In this document: piece by piece, positions 16,104 to 24,738 of the stretch | How the letters are laid out: each line of letters begins with the position of its first letter | How positions within the stretch are numbered: position 1 is the stretch's first letter | Origin: Actinopolymorpha rutila | GTDB lineage: Bacteria; Actinomycetota; Actinomycetes; Propionibacteriales; Actinopolymorphaceae | DNA length: 64,000 bases | NCBI RefSeq assembly: GCF_013407855.1 | Contig: NZ_JACBZH010000001.1 | Coordinates: forward strand, 2,232,001 to 2,296,000 | Reading direction: 5' to 3' | Notes under the pieces: model-generated | The model's database searches: none | Told to the model about the DNA's origin: nothing | Seen by the model: the letters and a program-made list of their open reading frames with translations, nothing else | Made by a program: the position numbers and the translations under genes

Positions 16104-18353
16104 TCAAGGCAGCTCGATGCCGCGCAGTGTGCCGTCCTGGTCGCCGGTGACGAGCAGGCCGTCCACCAGCACGGGCGTGCTGAACGTGTTGGCCGGACCG
16201 AGCTGGCGGCGGTGCCGCACGGTCCCGTCGGTCAGGTCGACACAGGCCAGCAACCCGGTCACCGCGACGTTCCACATCAGGTCGCCCACCACGACCGGGC
16301 CGGAGTTCAGCGCCCGGGCACCGATCTCGGCCTTCCACGTGGCGGCCCCGGTCGCAGGGTCGACCAGCTGCACCCGCCCCCACTCGTCGATCAGCACCAC
16401 GCCCCGCTCGGTCACCGGCGAGGGGGAGTAGATGTAACTGCCCGGCACGCTCCACCGGCGTTGCCCCGACGCGCCGTCGAGCGCGGCGGCGGACGACACG
16501 GTGGACACCAGGACGCCGCCGCCGGGCAGCAGCTCGATCGTGTCGTCCCAGGGCCCGTAGAGGAGCCGGCCGTAGGAGTCCTGACGGGTGGTGGCGTCGT
16601 AGGACCACGCCTGGGCACCGGTCGCGGCGTCGAAGGCGTACGCGCGTCCGTCCCCGCCGCCGACGTAGACCCGGTCGCCGTCGCAGGCCGCACGGCCGGC
16701 GAAGAAGCCGTGCAGGTCGGCCTTCCACCGCCGCTCACCGGTCTCGGCGTGCACGGCGTACAGCGTCGTGCCGGCGGAGAAGACCACGGTCGCCACCTCG
16801 TCCACCGACGTCACCAGAGGTGAGCTGAGCACCGGGTCGGGAACACCGAACCGCCAGCGCACGCTGCCGTCCGCCGCGTCGAGGGCGTACAGGTGGTGGT
16901 CGGCGGAGGGAACGAGGACGGTCGCGCCGTCCGCGGTGAACGCCGGGCCGCGGTGGACCGGGCCGAGAGTCGCCCGCCAGGCCACCTCGCGGCCGGCGCG
17001 GGTGGGGCGGAACACCTCGACCACGCCGCTGGTGGTCGCGGCCACGACGAGCCCGTCGTGTGCGGCCAGAGCGCCCTGGATGCTGCCGGGCAGCCGCGCC
17101 TGCCACCGGTCGTGGGGCGCGGTACCGTCGGCGGCGACGGTGAACGGTCGGGTCGCGTCGTAGCGGGCGCCGCCGGCACCGAGCACCCGCACCTGCAGCC
17201 GGTGCGTGCCCGCCGCGAGCGCGGCCACGTCGACCGAGCCGGACCAGCCGCGGCTCGTGCGGGTCAGGTCGGCCCAGGTGCCGGCCGAGCCGCCACCGAA
17301 GATCTGCTGCGGATAGACCTGCGCCTGGGTGCCCGTGGAGCCGGTGGAGGGCACCCGGACGTCGACCCGCACCCGGCCGCCGGAGGGCGCGCCGACGTCG
17401 ATGCGTACCGGCCGGAGCTGCCGGGTGGTGCGGTCCTCCTCCAGCGGGATCGTGGTGAGGTCACGCCGGGTCTCGGTGCCGTCGGCGGCGACCGCGACGG
17501 CTGCGACCCGCAGCACGCTGTGCCCGGCCTCGGCCACCCGGTCGACCCAGTAGTAGAAGGCGCCGTTCTTCACCGCGTTGGCCGCGACCTGGGTCAGGCC
17601 GTTGGTGCGTACGACCTGCTCGCGGTGGATGTGCCCGGCGAAGATCGCCCGCACCGGCAGGTCGGCCACCGTCTCGAAGAACGCGTCCTGGTCGTTGACG
17701 TAGTAGTGCTCCCCGCCCATCGGGTAGTGCAGGAAGAGCACGCTCGGCCGGGCCGCGGACAGGTCGTCGGCGAGCCAGCGCAGGCCGTCCCGGCCGAAGT
17801 GGCCCGGCTCCTGCAGCAGCTGCGTCGGGTCCAGGCCCACGACGTGCAGCCCGGCCACGTCGAAGGAGTACGGCGCCGGGCCGAACAACCGGTGGTAGAG
17901 CTCGCGGCCGTGGACATCCCAGCGCACCTCGTGGTTGCCGGGCACGTGGTGGAGCCGGTCGCGCAGCCCCGCCGGGATCGTGGACAGGTAGGCCTCGAAC
18001 TCGTCGTCGGCGCCGTAGTCGGTGATGTCGCCGCAGTTGAGGACGAACGTCGGATTCGCCGCCTCGACGGAGGCGAAGGTGCGGCGCAGGGTGTCCAGCC
18101 CCGCGGGCGCGTCGACGTTGGCATGAGTGTCGGTGAGGACCGCGAACGACAGCGGCGCGTTGGCCCCGCCCGCGGCACCCGCGGGCGAAGCCGCGGGGCC
18201 GGTCACCCCCGCGCCAGGTGCCGCCGCCCAGGCGGTGCCGGAGCCGCCCACCCCGCCCCACGCCGCGACGCCGCCGAGTGCGCCGGCCAGGGAGAGGAAC
18301 CCTCGCCGGCCGAGCGGGGATGAGGGCACATCCGGGTCAGGGCGAGGCGACAT
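16104..18353 (-). CDS. Tat-exported metallophosphoesterase with PQQ-like beta-propeller
   Basis: A 749-aa two-domain exported protein. The N-terminus has a Tat signal (GRRGFLSLAG and an Ala-rich cleavage region). Residues ~60-270 form a calcineurin-like phosphoesterase with its metal motifs in order: TDTHAN, CGDITDYG, PGNHEV, LFLHYPMG and AGHIHRE. After a beta-sandwich-like linker, residues ~440-749 form a PQQ/WD-like propeller with repeated DG.vrW and vyvGggDGrayAfDAaTG units. The role may be hydrolysis of an extracellular phosphoester, with the propeller binding substrate or wall; this is inference. A GGAAGGA site precedes ATG 18353. Confidence 0.88.
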   Translation of the reverse strand: MSPRPDPDVPSSPLGRRGFLSLAGALGGVAAWGGVGGSGTAWAAAPGAGVTGPAASPAGAAGGANAPLSFAVLTDTHANVDAPAGLDTLRRTFASVEAANPTFVLNCGDITDYGADDEFEAYLSTIPAGLRDRLHHVPGNHEVRWDVHGRELYHRLFGPAPYSFDVAGLHVVGLDPTQLLQEPGHFGRDGLRWLADDLSAARPSVLFLHYPMGGEHYYVNDQDAFFETVADLPVRAIFAGHIHREQVVRTNGLTQVAANAVKNGAFYYWVDRVAEAGHSVLRVAAVAVAADGTETRRDLTTIPLEEDRTTRQLRPVRIDVGAPSGGRVRVDVRVPSTGSTGTQAQVYPQQIFGGGSAGTWADLTRTSRGWSGSVDVAALAAGTHRLQVRVLGAGGARYDATRPFTVAADGTAPHDRWQARLPGSIQGALAAHDGLVVAATTSGVVEVFRPTRAGREVAWRATLGPVHRGPAFTADGATVLVPSADHHLYALDAADGSVRWRFGVPDPVLSSPLVTSVDEVATVVFSAGTTLYAVHAETGERRWKADLHGFFAGRAACDGDRVYVGGGDGRAYAFDAATGAQAWSYDATTRQDSYGRLLYGPWDDTIELLPGGGVLVSTVSSAAALDGASGQRRWSVPGSYIYSPSPVTERGVVLIDEWGRVQLVDPATGAATWKAEIGARALNSGPVVVGDLMWNVAVTGLLACVDLTDGTVRHRRQLGPANTFSTPVLVDGLLVTGDQDGTLRGIELP

Positions 18354-18502
18354 CGGGGCGTCCTTCCGGCCGGGGATGATCTTCGCCGGAACGCTAGCGG
18401 CAACCGCCGACAACGCGCGCGGGTTCGCCGGTGAACACCGGTGAACAGACCTCATCCGGCCGGTGACCGGACGGGCCGCCCCCTGGGACGGCCGAACGGC
18501 CC

Positions 18503-19504
18503 TCAGGCCGCGTGGCGTTCGGGCGCGAGTTCGGCGGCCTGCCGCAGCGCCTCCAGCATGCTGCGCTCGTCCGCGTCGCCGGTGCCGGCGATGTCGAACG
18601 CAGTACCGTGGTCGACCGAGGTCCGCACCACCGGGAGCCCGACGGTGATGTTGACCCCGGCGTCCAGGCCGAGCACCTTGACCGGGCAGTGCCCCTGGTC
18701 GTGGTACATCGCGACCACCAGGTCGAAGTCGCCGCGTACGGCCCGGAAGAACACCGTGTCGGCGGGCAGCGGACCGCGGGCGTCGATGCCGTCGGCCCGT
18801 GCGGCGGCGATGCCCGGGGCGACCTTCGTCTCCTCCTCGCCGTTGCCGAACAGGCCGTTCTCGCCCGCGTGCGGGTTGATGCCGCAGACGGCGATCCGCG
18901 GCGCGTCGATCCCCGACCGGACCAGCGTCTCGTGACCGCGCCGGATCGTGCGCTCGACCAGGCCGGGCTCGATGCGTTCCACCGCGTCCACCAGCCCGAT
19001 GTGGGTGGTGCAGTGCACCACGCGCAGCTTCGGTGCGCTCAGCATCATCGACACCTCGGGCGTGCCGGTCAGCGCGGCCAGGATCTCGGTGTGCCCGGGG
19101 TAGCGGTGCCCGGCGGCGTGCAGCGCCTCCTTGTTCAGCGGCGCGGTGCAGATGGCGTCCACGTCACCGGCCGTGGCCAGCGCGACCGCCCGCTCGATGT
19201 AGCGGAACGCCGCGTCCCCGGCGACCTCGGACAGCTTGCCGAACTCCAGGTCGGCCGGGATCAGCCCGAGGTCGATGCAGTCGACCGTGCCGGCGGTGTA
19301 CGCCGCGTCGGCGGGGGAGTCGACCTCGCGTACGTCCAGGCCGGTGCCGGTGAGCTCGACCGCGCGCCGCAGCCGGCCGGCGTCCCCGACGACGACCGGA
19401 CGGAGGAGGTCGTACGTCTCGCTGTGGGCGAGGGCCTTGACTACCACCTCGGGGCCGATGCCCGCGGCGTCTCCCATGGTGATCGCGATGACAGGACGGT
19501 TCAT
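18503..19504 (-). CDS. PdxA2-family 4-phosphate dehydrogenase (4-carbon sugar acid catabolism)
   Basis: NAD-dependent dehydrogenase of the PdxA family, 333 aa. PITMGD-type opening (VIAITMGDAAGIGPEVVVKA), the metal-site His in YPGHTE, and the C-terminal YHDQGHCPVKVLGLD and VDHGTAFDIAGTGDAD are all present. Because it is coupled to a DUF1537 kinase, it most likely belongs to the PdxA2 group that oxidises D-threonate, L-threonate or D-erythronate 4-phosphate, not to pyridoxine synthesis. Its ATG overlaps the kinase stop by four bases (ATGA). Confidence 0.9.
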   Translation of the reverse strand: MNRPVIAITMGDAAGIGPEVVVKALAHSETYDLLRPVVVGDAGRLRRAVELTGTGLDVREVDSPADAAYTAGTVDCIDLGLIPADLEFGKLSEVAGDAAFRYIERAVALATAGDVDAICTAPLNKEALHAAGHRYPGHTEILAALTGTPEVSMMLSAPKLRVVHCTTHIGLVDAVERIEPGLVERTIRRGHETLVRSGIDAPRIAVCGINPHAGENGLFGNGEEETKVAPGIAAARADGIDARGPLPADTVFFRAVRGDFDLVVAMYHDQGHCPVKVLGLDAGVNITVGLPVVRTSVDHGTAFDIAGTGDADERSMLEALRQAAELAPERHAA

Positions 19505-20889
19505 CGTTCTCCTTCGGCGGATGGCGAGTGGGCGGACGAGGAACTGGACGAGGAACTGAACGAGGACAGGCCCGCGCCGGCGGCGGAGGCGGTGAAGGAG
19601 GCGAGCCGGGCCCGGGCGCGCCGCAACGTGTCGGCGTCCCCGAACGCGCCGGCCTTGGTGACGACCGGGATCCGCAGGGGTCCGGTCGTCACCGACAGGG
19701 GTACGCCGGGCTCGACCTCCGCGCACAGGCGCAGGCCGGGCACACCCCAGGCCCGCAGCAGACCGGTGGCGGTGTCCCCGCCGGTGAGGACGAGCCCGGC
19801 CACCAGGTCGGCTAGCGGCCTGGTGAGTTCCCCGAGCCGGGCTGTCAGCCGGTGGTCGTCCGGGCCGCCCGCGCCGAGTTCGCCGGAAAGGGTGAGTACG
19901 ACGTCGGTGCCTGCCCGCAGGTGGCGCCGGATCGCGGTGAGGGTCACGTCGACGTGGTGGTCGAGGGTGGCGACCGGCACCTCCACGTGGCCGGCCCCGT
20001 CGGCCAGCAGGTGGCGGACCTGTTCGCGGGCGGAGGCGTGCACGCTGCCCACGGCGACCAGGACGGGACCAGCGGCCGCGGGGACGCTCTTCCCGTCCGC
20101 GGCCGGCTCGGGATCGGTTGTCAACCCTGCCTTGCCCGTCGCTGTCAAGCCGGCCTTGTCAGCCGGCTCGGAGTCGTCGGTGAGCCCCAGGACGTGGGGG
20201 AGTACGTGGGCGAGGCCGGCAGAGCCCACCCACACCACGGGTCGGGACAGCGCGGCGGCAGCGCCGGCGATCGCGGCCAGGTCGGCGTCGGTCTCGGCGT
20301 CGCACAGCAGCGCACGGACGCCGGGTCGCAGCGAACGTACGAACGCCGCCCGCGGGTCGGCACTTCGTACGGCCGTCAGGTCGACCCGCGCAGGGCCGAC
20401 GCCGGCCTGGTCGAGCCGGGCCGCGAGGTCGCCGCGTTCGGCGGGGACGCCGTGCACCCGCTGGACGCCGCCGACCGTGCTGCGCCCCGCGGCCGGGAAC
20501 GCCGGCGCGACCACCGCCACCGCGTCGGGATGCCAGGCCCGCAACGCGGCTCCGACCTCGGCTCCGAGATGACCACGGGCCATCGAGTCGACCTTCTGGT
20601 AGAGGACGTGTGTCCCGGCGCCGCGAAGCGCCTCGACCACCAGCCCCGTCGTGGTCGCGGCCTGCTCGGCGGTCGCCCGGCGCGTACCGGCGTCGACGGC
20701 GAGCACGTCGGTGTGGCCATGGGTGGGAACGGTCACGCCGTCGGCGAGGAGCTCCTCGGCCCAGGTCACGGTGGTGCCCAACCGGGCGCGCAGGAAGCCG
20801 GCGCCGGTGTCGGCCGCGCCGGTGAGGTCGTCGGCGACGACGGCCACCCGGAGCTCAGGAGTCGGCTCAGGAGTCGGCTCAGGAGTCAT
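19501..20889 (-). CDS. Four-carbon acid sugar kinase family protein (DUF1537)
   Basis: ATP-dependent kinase of the DUF1537 (OtnK/DtnK-like) family, 462 aa. The N-terminal VVADDLTGAADTGAGF substrate motif and the C-terminal nucleotide segment LVLTGGDTATGLL with VTKAGAFGD are characteristic. It should phosphorylate a 4-carbon sugar acid at O4 for the PdxA2 partner downstream. Two low-complexity parts stand out: an N-terminal TPEP repeat encoded by a 12-bp DNA repeat, and a C-terminal Ser-run tail. The start overlaps the end of the upstream membrane-protein gene by 11 bp. Confidence 0.9.
   Translation of the reverse strand: MTPEPTPEPTPELRVAVVADDLTGAADTGAGFLRARLGTTVTWAEELLADGVTVPTHGHTDVLAVDAGTRRATAEQAATTTGLVVEALRGAGTHVLYQKVDSMARGHLGAEVGAALRAWHPDAVAVVAPAFPAAGRSTVGGVQRVHGVPAERGDLAARLDQAGVGPARVDLTAVRSADPRAAFVRSLRPGVRALLCDAETDADLAAIAGAAAALSRPVVWVGSAGLAHVLPHVLGLTDDSEPADKAGLTATGKAGLTTDPEPAADGKSVPAAAGPVLVAVGSVHASAREQVRHLLADGAGHVEVPVATLDHHVDVTLTAIRRHLRAGTDVVLTLSGELGAGGPDDHRLTARLGELTRPLADLVAGLVLTGGDTATGLLRAWGVPGLRLCAEVEPGVPLSVTTGPLRIPVVTKAGAFGDADTLRRARARLASFTASAAGAGLSSFSSSSSSSSAHSPSAEGER
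20854..20889 (-). repeat. Three copies of a 12-bp unit at the DUF1537 start
   Basis: CTCAGGAGTCGG is repeated three times (last copy ends CAT, the start codon). It encodes the N-terminal TPEP repeats of the kinase and, in another frame, overlaps the end of the upstream membrane-protein gene. Confidence 0.8.
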
Positions 20890-21436
20890 GGCCCGCGTCC
20901 CCGTGCTCCCGCTCGCGCCGCTCCCGTAGCTCGCGCAACTCCCGGTCCAGGGTCGCCAGCCGCCTGGTCGGAAGGACGTACCACGCCACCGCGAACACCA
21001 GCAGCACGAACGCCGTCGGCGCCAGCGCGACGGGCAGGCCGAACACGAAGTCCATCACCAACAGCACGGCGCCGTCGATGGCGAGGAGCAGCACGAGCAT
21101 GCCCGCCCGCGCGAACCGGTTGGACACCCGCACGATCTCCGGTTTGAGGCCCTTCGCGAACAGTGCGCGGTGGTAGGCGACCGGGCCCATCAGCAACGCG
21201 GTCGCCAGGCAGCACAGCAACAACGTGACGACGTAGGTGATCCGGCCGAACGTCGAGGTCTCGCCGAACCTCGGCTGCACCGCGAGGATCAGCAGGAAAC
21301 CGAAAAGGATCTGCACACCGGTCTGCAGGACCCGCAGCTCACCGAGGATCTCGGCGAAGTTCCGGTCGGCCCGCTGGACCCGGGTCTCACCGGGCCGCAG
21401 GGGTCTGTGCGGCCCGGTCCCTCCGGAACTGTCCAT
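20879..21436 (-). CDS. Small integral membrane protein (DUF6328-like)
   Basis: A 185-aa protein with four predicted membrane segments, including VQILFGFLLILAV, ITYVVTLLLCCLATALL, MLVLLLAIDGAVLLVMDFVF and AFVLLVFAVAWYVL, and a charged C-terminal helix rich in Arg/Glu. The N-terminal RNFAEILGELRVLQTGVQIL resembles DUF6328 proteins of unknown function. ATG 21436 opens the conserved part. It overlaps the DUF1537 kinase by 11 bp and so heads a three-gene transcription unit with the kinase and PdxA2; a transport role is possible but unproven. Confidence 0.75.
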   Translation of the reverse strand: MDSSGGTGPHRPLRPGETRVQRADRNFAEILGELRVLQTGVQILFGFLLILAVQPRFGETSTFGRITYVVTLLLCCLATALLMGPVAYHRALFAKGLKPEIVRVSNRFARAGMLVLLLAIDGAVLLVMDFVFGLPVALAPTAFVLLVFAVAWYVLPTRRLATLDRELRELRERREREHGDAGHDS

Positions 21437-21649
21437 GCCCGCATCATGCCCGGGACCGCGTTCGGCCCGCAGCACCGGGCAGCACCGGGTAACACTCGGC
21501 CAGCACTCACCGGCACCGCCAGCACACACACGGACCGTCGGCGTAATCACCGGTCGGACCGCGGACGACATAGGTCGGGCCCGACCTGGGAAAACACCAG
21601 GAGTAACGCACCACCGAAGCATCACCAGGCAGACCCAGGAGACACCGCC

Positions 21650-22582
21650 ATGGAGACAATCGTCCTGCCCGGCCGGACCCGGCCGGTCGGCACGGGCTGG
21701 CTGCCCGACCGCCCCGACGTCCGCGACCTCACCAGCCGGTCCACGCCGGTGGTGGACAAGCTGAAGAACTCCTCCTCGGCCAGCCTGCGCGGGCTGGCGG
21801 ACAGGATGACGACCGCAGGGGGTGGCCGGGCCACCAACAAGCTCCCGGCCACCGCCGACCTGCGGCAGTGGTGCTCGTCGGTGGAGGACCAGGGCGAGCT
21901 CGGTTCGTGCACGGCCAACGCCGCCTGCGGGATCATGGAGTACTACCAGCGCCGGGCCAGCGGGAAGTACATCGACCTGTCCCGGCTGTTCCTGTACAAG
22001 GTCACCCGCGACTTCCTCGGGGTGAAGGGGGACACCGGCGCCTACCTGCGTTCGGTGATGGGAGCGCTGGCGGCCTTCGGCTCACCGCCGGAGAAGTACT
22101 GGCCCTACGACGTGCAGAAGTTCGACGAGGACCCGCCCGCGTTCGCGTTCGCCTTCGCGCAGAACTACCAGGCGCTGCAGTACTTCCGGCTCGACCCCGC
22201 CGGCACGAACGGCGAGGACACCCTCGCGGAGGTACGCAGCCACCTCGCCGCCGGCATCCCGGCGATGTTCGGCTTCACCGTCTACGAGTCGATCCAGAAG
22301 CCGGCCAAACCCGGAGAGATTCCGTTCCCGAGCTCCAAGGAGAACGTCCTCGGCGGCCACGCCATCGCCGCGGTCGGGTACGACGACAAGCGCAAGGTGA
22401 CCAACCCGGGGGACAACACCACGCAGACCGGCGCGTTCCTCATCCGCAACTCGTGGGGTGAGACCTGGGGCGACGGCGGCTACGGCTGGCTGCCGTACGA
22501 GTACGTCCGGCGCGAGCTCGCCACCGACTGGTGGTCGATGACCCAGGCGGAGATGTTCGACACCACCGCCTTCGACGAGTAG
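21650..22582 (+). CDS. Papain-like C1 family cysteine protease
   Basis: A C1A-fold peptidase of 310 aa. The catalytic set is visible: oxyanion Gln in EDQGELGSC, nucleophile Cys87, His237 in GGHAIAAVGYDD, and Asn267 in RNSWGETWGDGGYGWLPYEY. There is no signal peptide and no long propeptide, since only ~85 residues precede the Cys, so it may act inside the cell or leave by a non-classical route. Bacterial C1 proteins of this layout are poorly understood. AGGAGA precedes ATG 21650. It is monocistronic, with the DUF6328 gene divergent. Confidence 0.9.
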   Translation: METIVLPGRTRPVGTGWLPDRPDVRDLTSRSTPVVDKLKNSSSASLRGLADRMTTAGGGRATNKLPATADLRQWCSSVEDQGELGSCTANAACGIMEYYQRRASGKYIDLSRLFLYKVTRDFLGVKGDTGAYLRSVMGALAAFGSPPEKYWPYDVQKFDEDPPAFAFAFAQNYQALQYFRLDPAGTNGEDTLAEVRSHLAAGIPAMFGFTVYESIQKPAKPGEIPFPSSKENVLGGHAIAAVGYDDKRKVTNPGDNTTQTGAFLIRNSWGETWGDGGYGWLPYEYVRRELATDWWSMTQAEMFDTTAFDE

Positions 22583-22616
22583 GCGCCTTCGCGCGAGAAC
22601 GAATCCGCCCGGGGGA

Positions 22617-22634
22617 GCCGGCCGCGAAGCCGGC
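22617..22634 (+). terminator. Hairpin downstream of the C1 protease
   Basis: GCCGGC at 22617-22622 and 22629-22634 can pair around CGCGAA, 35 nt after the protease stop. The stem is short and lacks a U-tract. It is a candidate terminator only. Confidence 0.35.
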
Positions 22635-22751
22635 CCGGCGGGTGCGCCGGCGTGTTCGGTCGGGCCGAGGTCATCGGGCGCACGTTAGACCCGTTCGGCC
22701 GGAAAATCCCCGTTCGTCCACAGCTCCGGTGCGGATCAGGCACGTTTCGGT

Positions 22752-22779
22752 CCCTCGTCGCCGGGCGCGGCGACGAGGG
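22752..22779 (+). terminator. 11-bp stem hairpin upstream of purU
   Basis: CCCTCGTCGCC (22752-22762) pairs perfectly with GGCGACGAGGG (22769-22779) around a six-base loop. It is followed by near-repeats of GCTCCGACCGG (22779-22812). It lies upstream of the proposed purU transcription start, so it may end readthrough from the protease gene. Confidence 0.5.
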
Positions 22780-22854
22780 CTCCGACCGGGGCTCCGACCG
22801 GGCCTCCGACCGGCAGTCTGACGGGGTCGGGCCGTGCCGGAGGCCGGCGCCCGG

Positions 22855-22867
22855 GACAATCGAACCC
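22855..22867 (+). promoter_or_regulatory. Leaderless promoter -10 box of purU
   Basis: GACAAT (22855-22860) stands seven bases before ATG 22868, and no ribosome-binding site precedes the ATG. This spacing is that of leaderless actinobacterial transcripts that begin at the start codon. The first base departs from the TANNNT consensus. Confidence 0.45.
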
Positions 22868-23737
22868 ATGAGCAACGCCAGCGCAGGGCCGGAGTACGTC
22901 CTCACCCTCTCGTGTGCGGACCGGCTCGGCATCGTGCACGCCGTGGCCGGGTTCCTGGCCGAGCGTGGCTGCAACATCGTCGACAGCCAGCAGTTCAGCG
23001 ATCGGCTGGACGGCGGCTTCTTCATGCGGGTGCACGTCCAGGCGGAGTCCGCGCAGACGACGCTGGACGACCTGCAGGTCGGCTTCGCCCCGATCGGTGC
23101 CACCTTCGGGATGGACTGGCAACTGCGCGACCTCGGTGCCCGCCAGCGGCTGCTGGTGCTGGTGTCCAAGCAGGACCACTGCCTCAACGACCTGTTGTAC
23201 CGCTGCCGGGTCGGTGCGATCCCGGCCGACATCGCGGCCGTGGTGTCCAACCACCCCGACGTGGGCCCGATGGTGGAGAAGACCGGGCTGCCGTTCCACC
23301 ACCTGCCGGTGACGGCGGACACCAAGCAGGCGCAGGAGCAGGCGATCCTCGACCTGGTGTCCGCGCTGCGGGTCGACCTGGTGGTGCTGGCCCGCTACAT
23401 GCAGGTGCTGTCCCACGACCTCTGCGAGAAACTGGTCGGCCGGGCGATCAACATCCACCACTCGTTCCTGCCGAGCTTCAAGGGCGCGCGGCCCTACCAC
23501 CAGGCGTACGAACGCGGCGTGAAGCTGATCGGCGCCACCGCGCACTACGTCACCGAGGTGCTGGACGAGGGGCCGATCATCGAGCAGGAGGTGGCCCGGG
23601 TCGACCACACGCTGACCCCGGCCAAGCTCGCAGCGGTGGGCCGCGACCTGGAGAGCCTCGCCCTGGCCCGGGCGGTCACCTGGCACCTGGAGCACCGGGT
23701 GATCCTGAACGGCATGCGGACGGTCATCTTCCGGTGA
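22868..23737 (+). CDS. purU: Formyltetrahydrofolate deformylase
   Basis: Hydrolyses 10-formyl-THF to formate and THF, balancing one-carbon pools. The N-terminal ACT domain (LSCADRLGIVHAVAGFLAER) precedes a formyltransferase-like domain with AINIHHSFLPSFKGARPYHQ and ATAHYVTEVLDEGPIIEQE. The catalytic Asn-His-Asp set is consistent with this (INIHHS and the DEGP segment). It is 289 aa, normal for PurU, and the ACT domain separates it from PurN and Fmt. folD lies 91 bp downstream, giving a small folate cluster. Confidence 0.94.
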   Translation: MSNASAGPEYVLTLSCADRLGIVHAVAGFLAERGCNIVDSQQFSDRLDGGFFMRVHVQAESAQTTLDDLQVGFAPIGATFGMDWQLRDLGARQRLLVLVSKQDHCLNDLLYRCRVGAIPADIAAVVSNHPDVGPMVEKTGLPFHHLPVTADTKQAQEQAILDLVSALRVDLVVLARYMQVLSHDLCEKLVGRAINIHHSFLPSFKGARPYHQAYERGVKLIGATAHYVTEVLDEGPIIEQEVARVDHTLTPAKLAAVGRDLESLALARAVTWHLEHRVILNGMRTVIFR

Positions 23738-23777
23738 GCCCCGCCTGTCGCCGGCCGGTCACGACCTAGTAGGAACG

Positions 23778-23793
23778 ACGTACGGGAGTACGT
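23778..23793. promoter_or_regulatory. Inverted repeat upstream of folD
   Basis: ACGTAC-GGGA-GTACGT (23778-23793) is a perfect inverted repeat 35 bp before the folD ATG. It could be an operator or a small hairpin in the folD leader. Confidence 0.35.
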
Positions 23794-23828
23794 AGAACTC
23801 CACGGACAGGCCCCGAACGAGGAGAGCG

Positions 23829-24686
23829 ATGAGCAGCGCACGGATCCTGGACGGCAAGGCGACGGCAGCGGCGATCCGCGCCGAGCTGACCGAACGCGTG
23901 GCCCGGCTGCGCGCGCAGGGTGTCGTACCCGGGCTGGGCACGGTGATCGTCGGCGACGACCCCGGCAGCCACGCGTACGTCCGCGGCAAGCACCGCGACT
24001 GCGCGCAGGTCGGCATCGAGAGCATCCAGGTCGAGCTGCCCGCCGACGCCGGCCAGGAGGAGGTCGAGGCGGAGGTACGCCGGCTGAACGCCGACCCGGC
24101 CTGTACGGGGTTCATCGTCCAGCTGCCGCTGCCGAAGGGGCTGGACGCCAACCGCGTGCTCGCCCTGATGGACCCGGGCAAGGACGCCGACGGACTGCAC
24201 CCGGCCAACCTCGGCTGGCTGGTGCACGGAGAACCCGCCCCGCTGCCGTGCACGCCGCGCGGCATCGTCGAGCTCCTTCGCCGCCACGACGTGGAGCTGG
24301 CCGGTGCGGAGGTCTGCGTGATCGGCCGCGGCATCACGGTCGGCCGTCCGCTCGGGCTGATCCTCACCCGGCGCTCGGAGAACGCCACCGTGACCCTGTG
24401 CCACACCCGTACCAAGGACCTCGCCGCGCACGTGCGCGGCGCCGACATCGTGGTGGCGGCGGCCGGGGTGCCAGGGCTGATCCGGGCCGACATGGTGCGG
24501 CCCGGCGCGGTGGTGCTCGACGTCGGCATCACCCGGACCGACGCCGGCCTGGTCGGCGACGTCGACCCGGGCGTGCGCGAGGTGGCCGGGTGGCTGGCGC
24601 CGATGCCGGGCGGGGTGGGCCCGATGACGCGGGCGATGCTGCTGACCAACGTGGTGGAAGCAGCCGAGGCCGCCGCCTCCCGATGA
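23829..24686 (+). CDS. folD: Bifunctional methylene-THF dehydrogenase/cyclohydrolase
   Basis: Interconverts 5,10-methylene-THF, methenyl-THF and 10-formyl-THF with NADP. Family features: [14 protein letters not shown] (active-site Tyr and Lys), [13 protein letters not shown], and the Rossmann segment [17 protein letters not shown], followed by [14 protein letters not shown]. FolD usually has VGRSxxVGxP here; this copy has GRGITVGRP, a mild variant. The GAGGAGAGCG site precedes ATG 23829. It follows purU and converges on the F420 oxidoreductase gene. Confidence 0.95.
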   Translation: MSSARILDGKATAAAIRAELTERVARLRAQGVVPGLGTVIVGDDPGSHAYVRGKHRDCAQVGIESIQVELPADAGQEEVEAEVRRLNADPACTGFIVQLPLPKGLDANRVLALMDPGKDADGLHPANLGWLVHGEPAPLPCTPRGIVELLRRHDVELAGAEVCVIGRGITVGRPLGLILTRRSENATVTLCHTRTKDLAAHVRGADIVVAAAGVPGLIRADMVRPGAVVLDVGITRTDAGLVGDVDPGVREVAGWLAPMPGGVGPMTRAMLLTNVVEAAEAAASR

Positions 24687-24738
24687 CCTGCGCGACAGGC
24701 GGTCGGAGCGGGACGCGGCCGAACCGCCCGGCTCGACC

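Noticed and set aside
24698..24728. GGCGGT/ACCGCC hairpin between folD and the F420 oxidoreductase
   Set aside because: Stem of six with a 19-nt loop; too weak to call a terminator.
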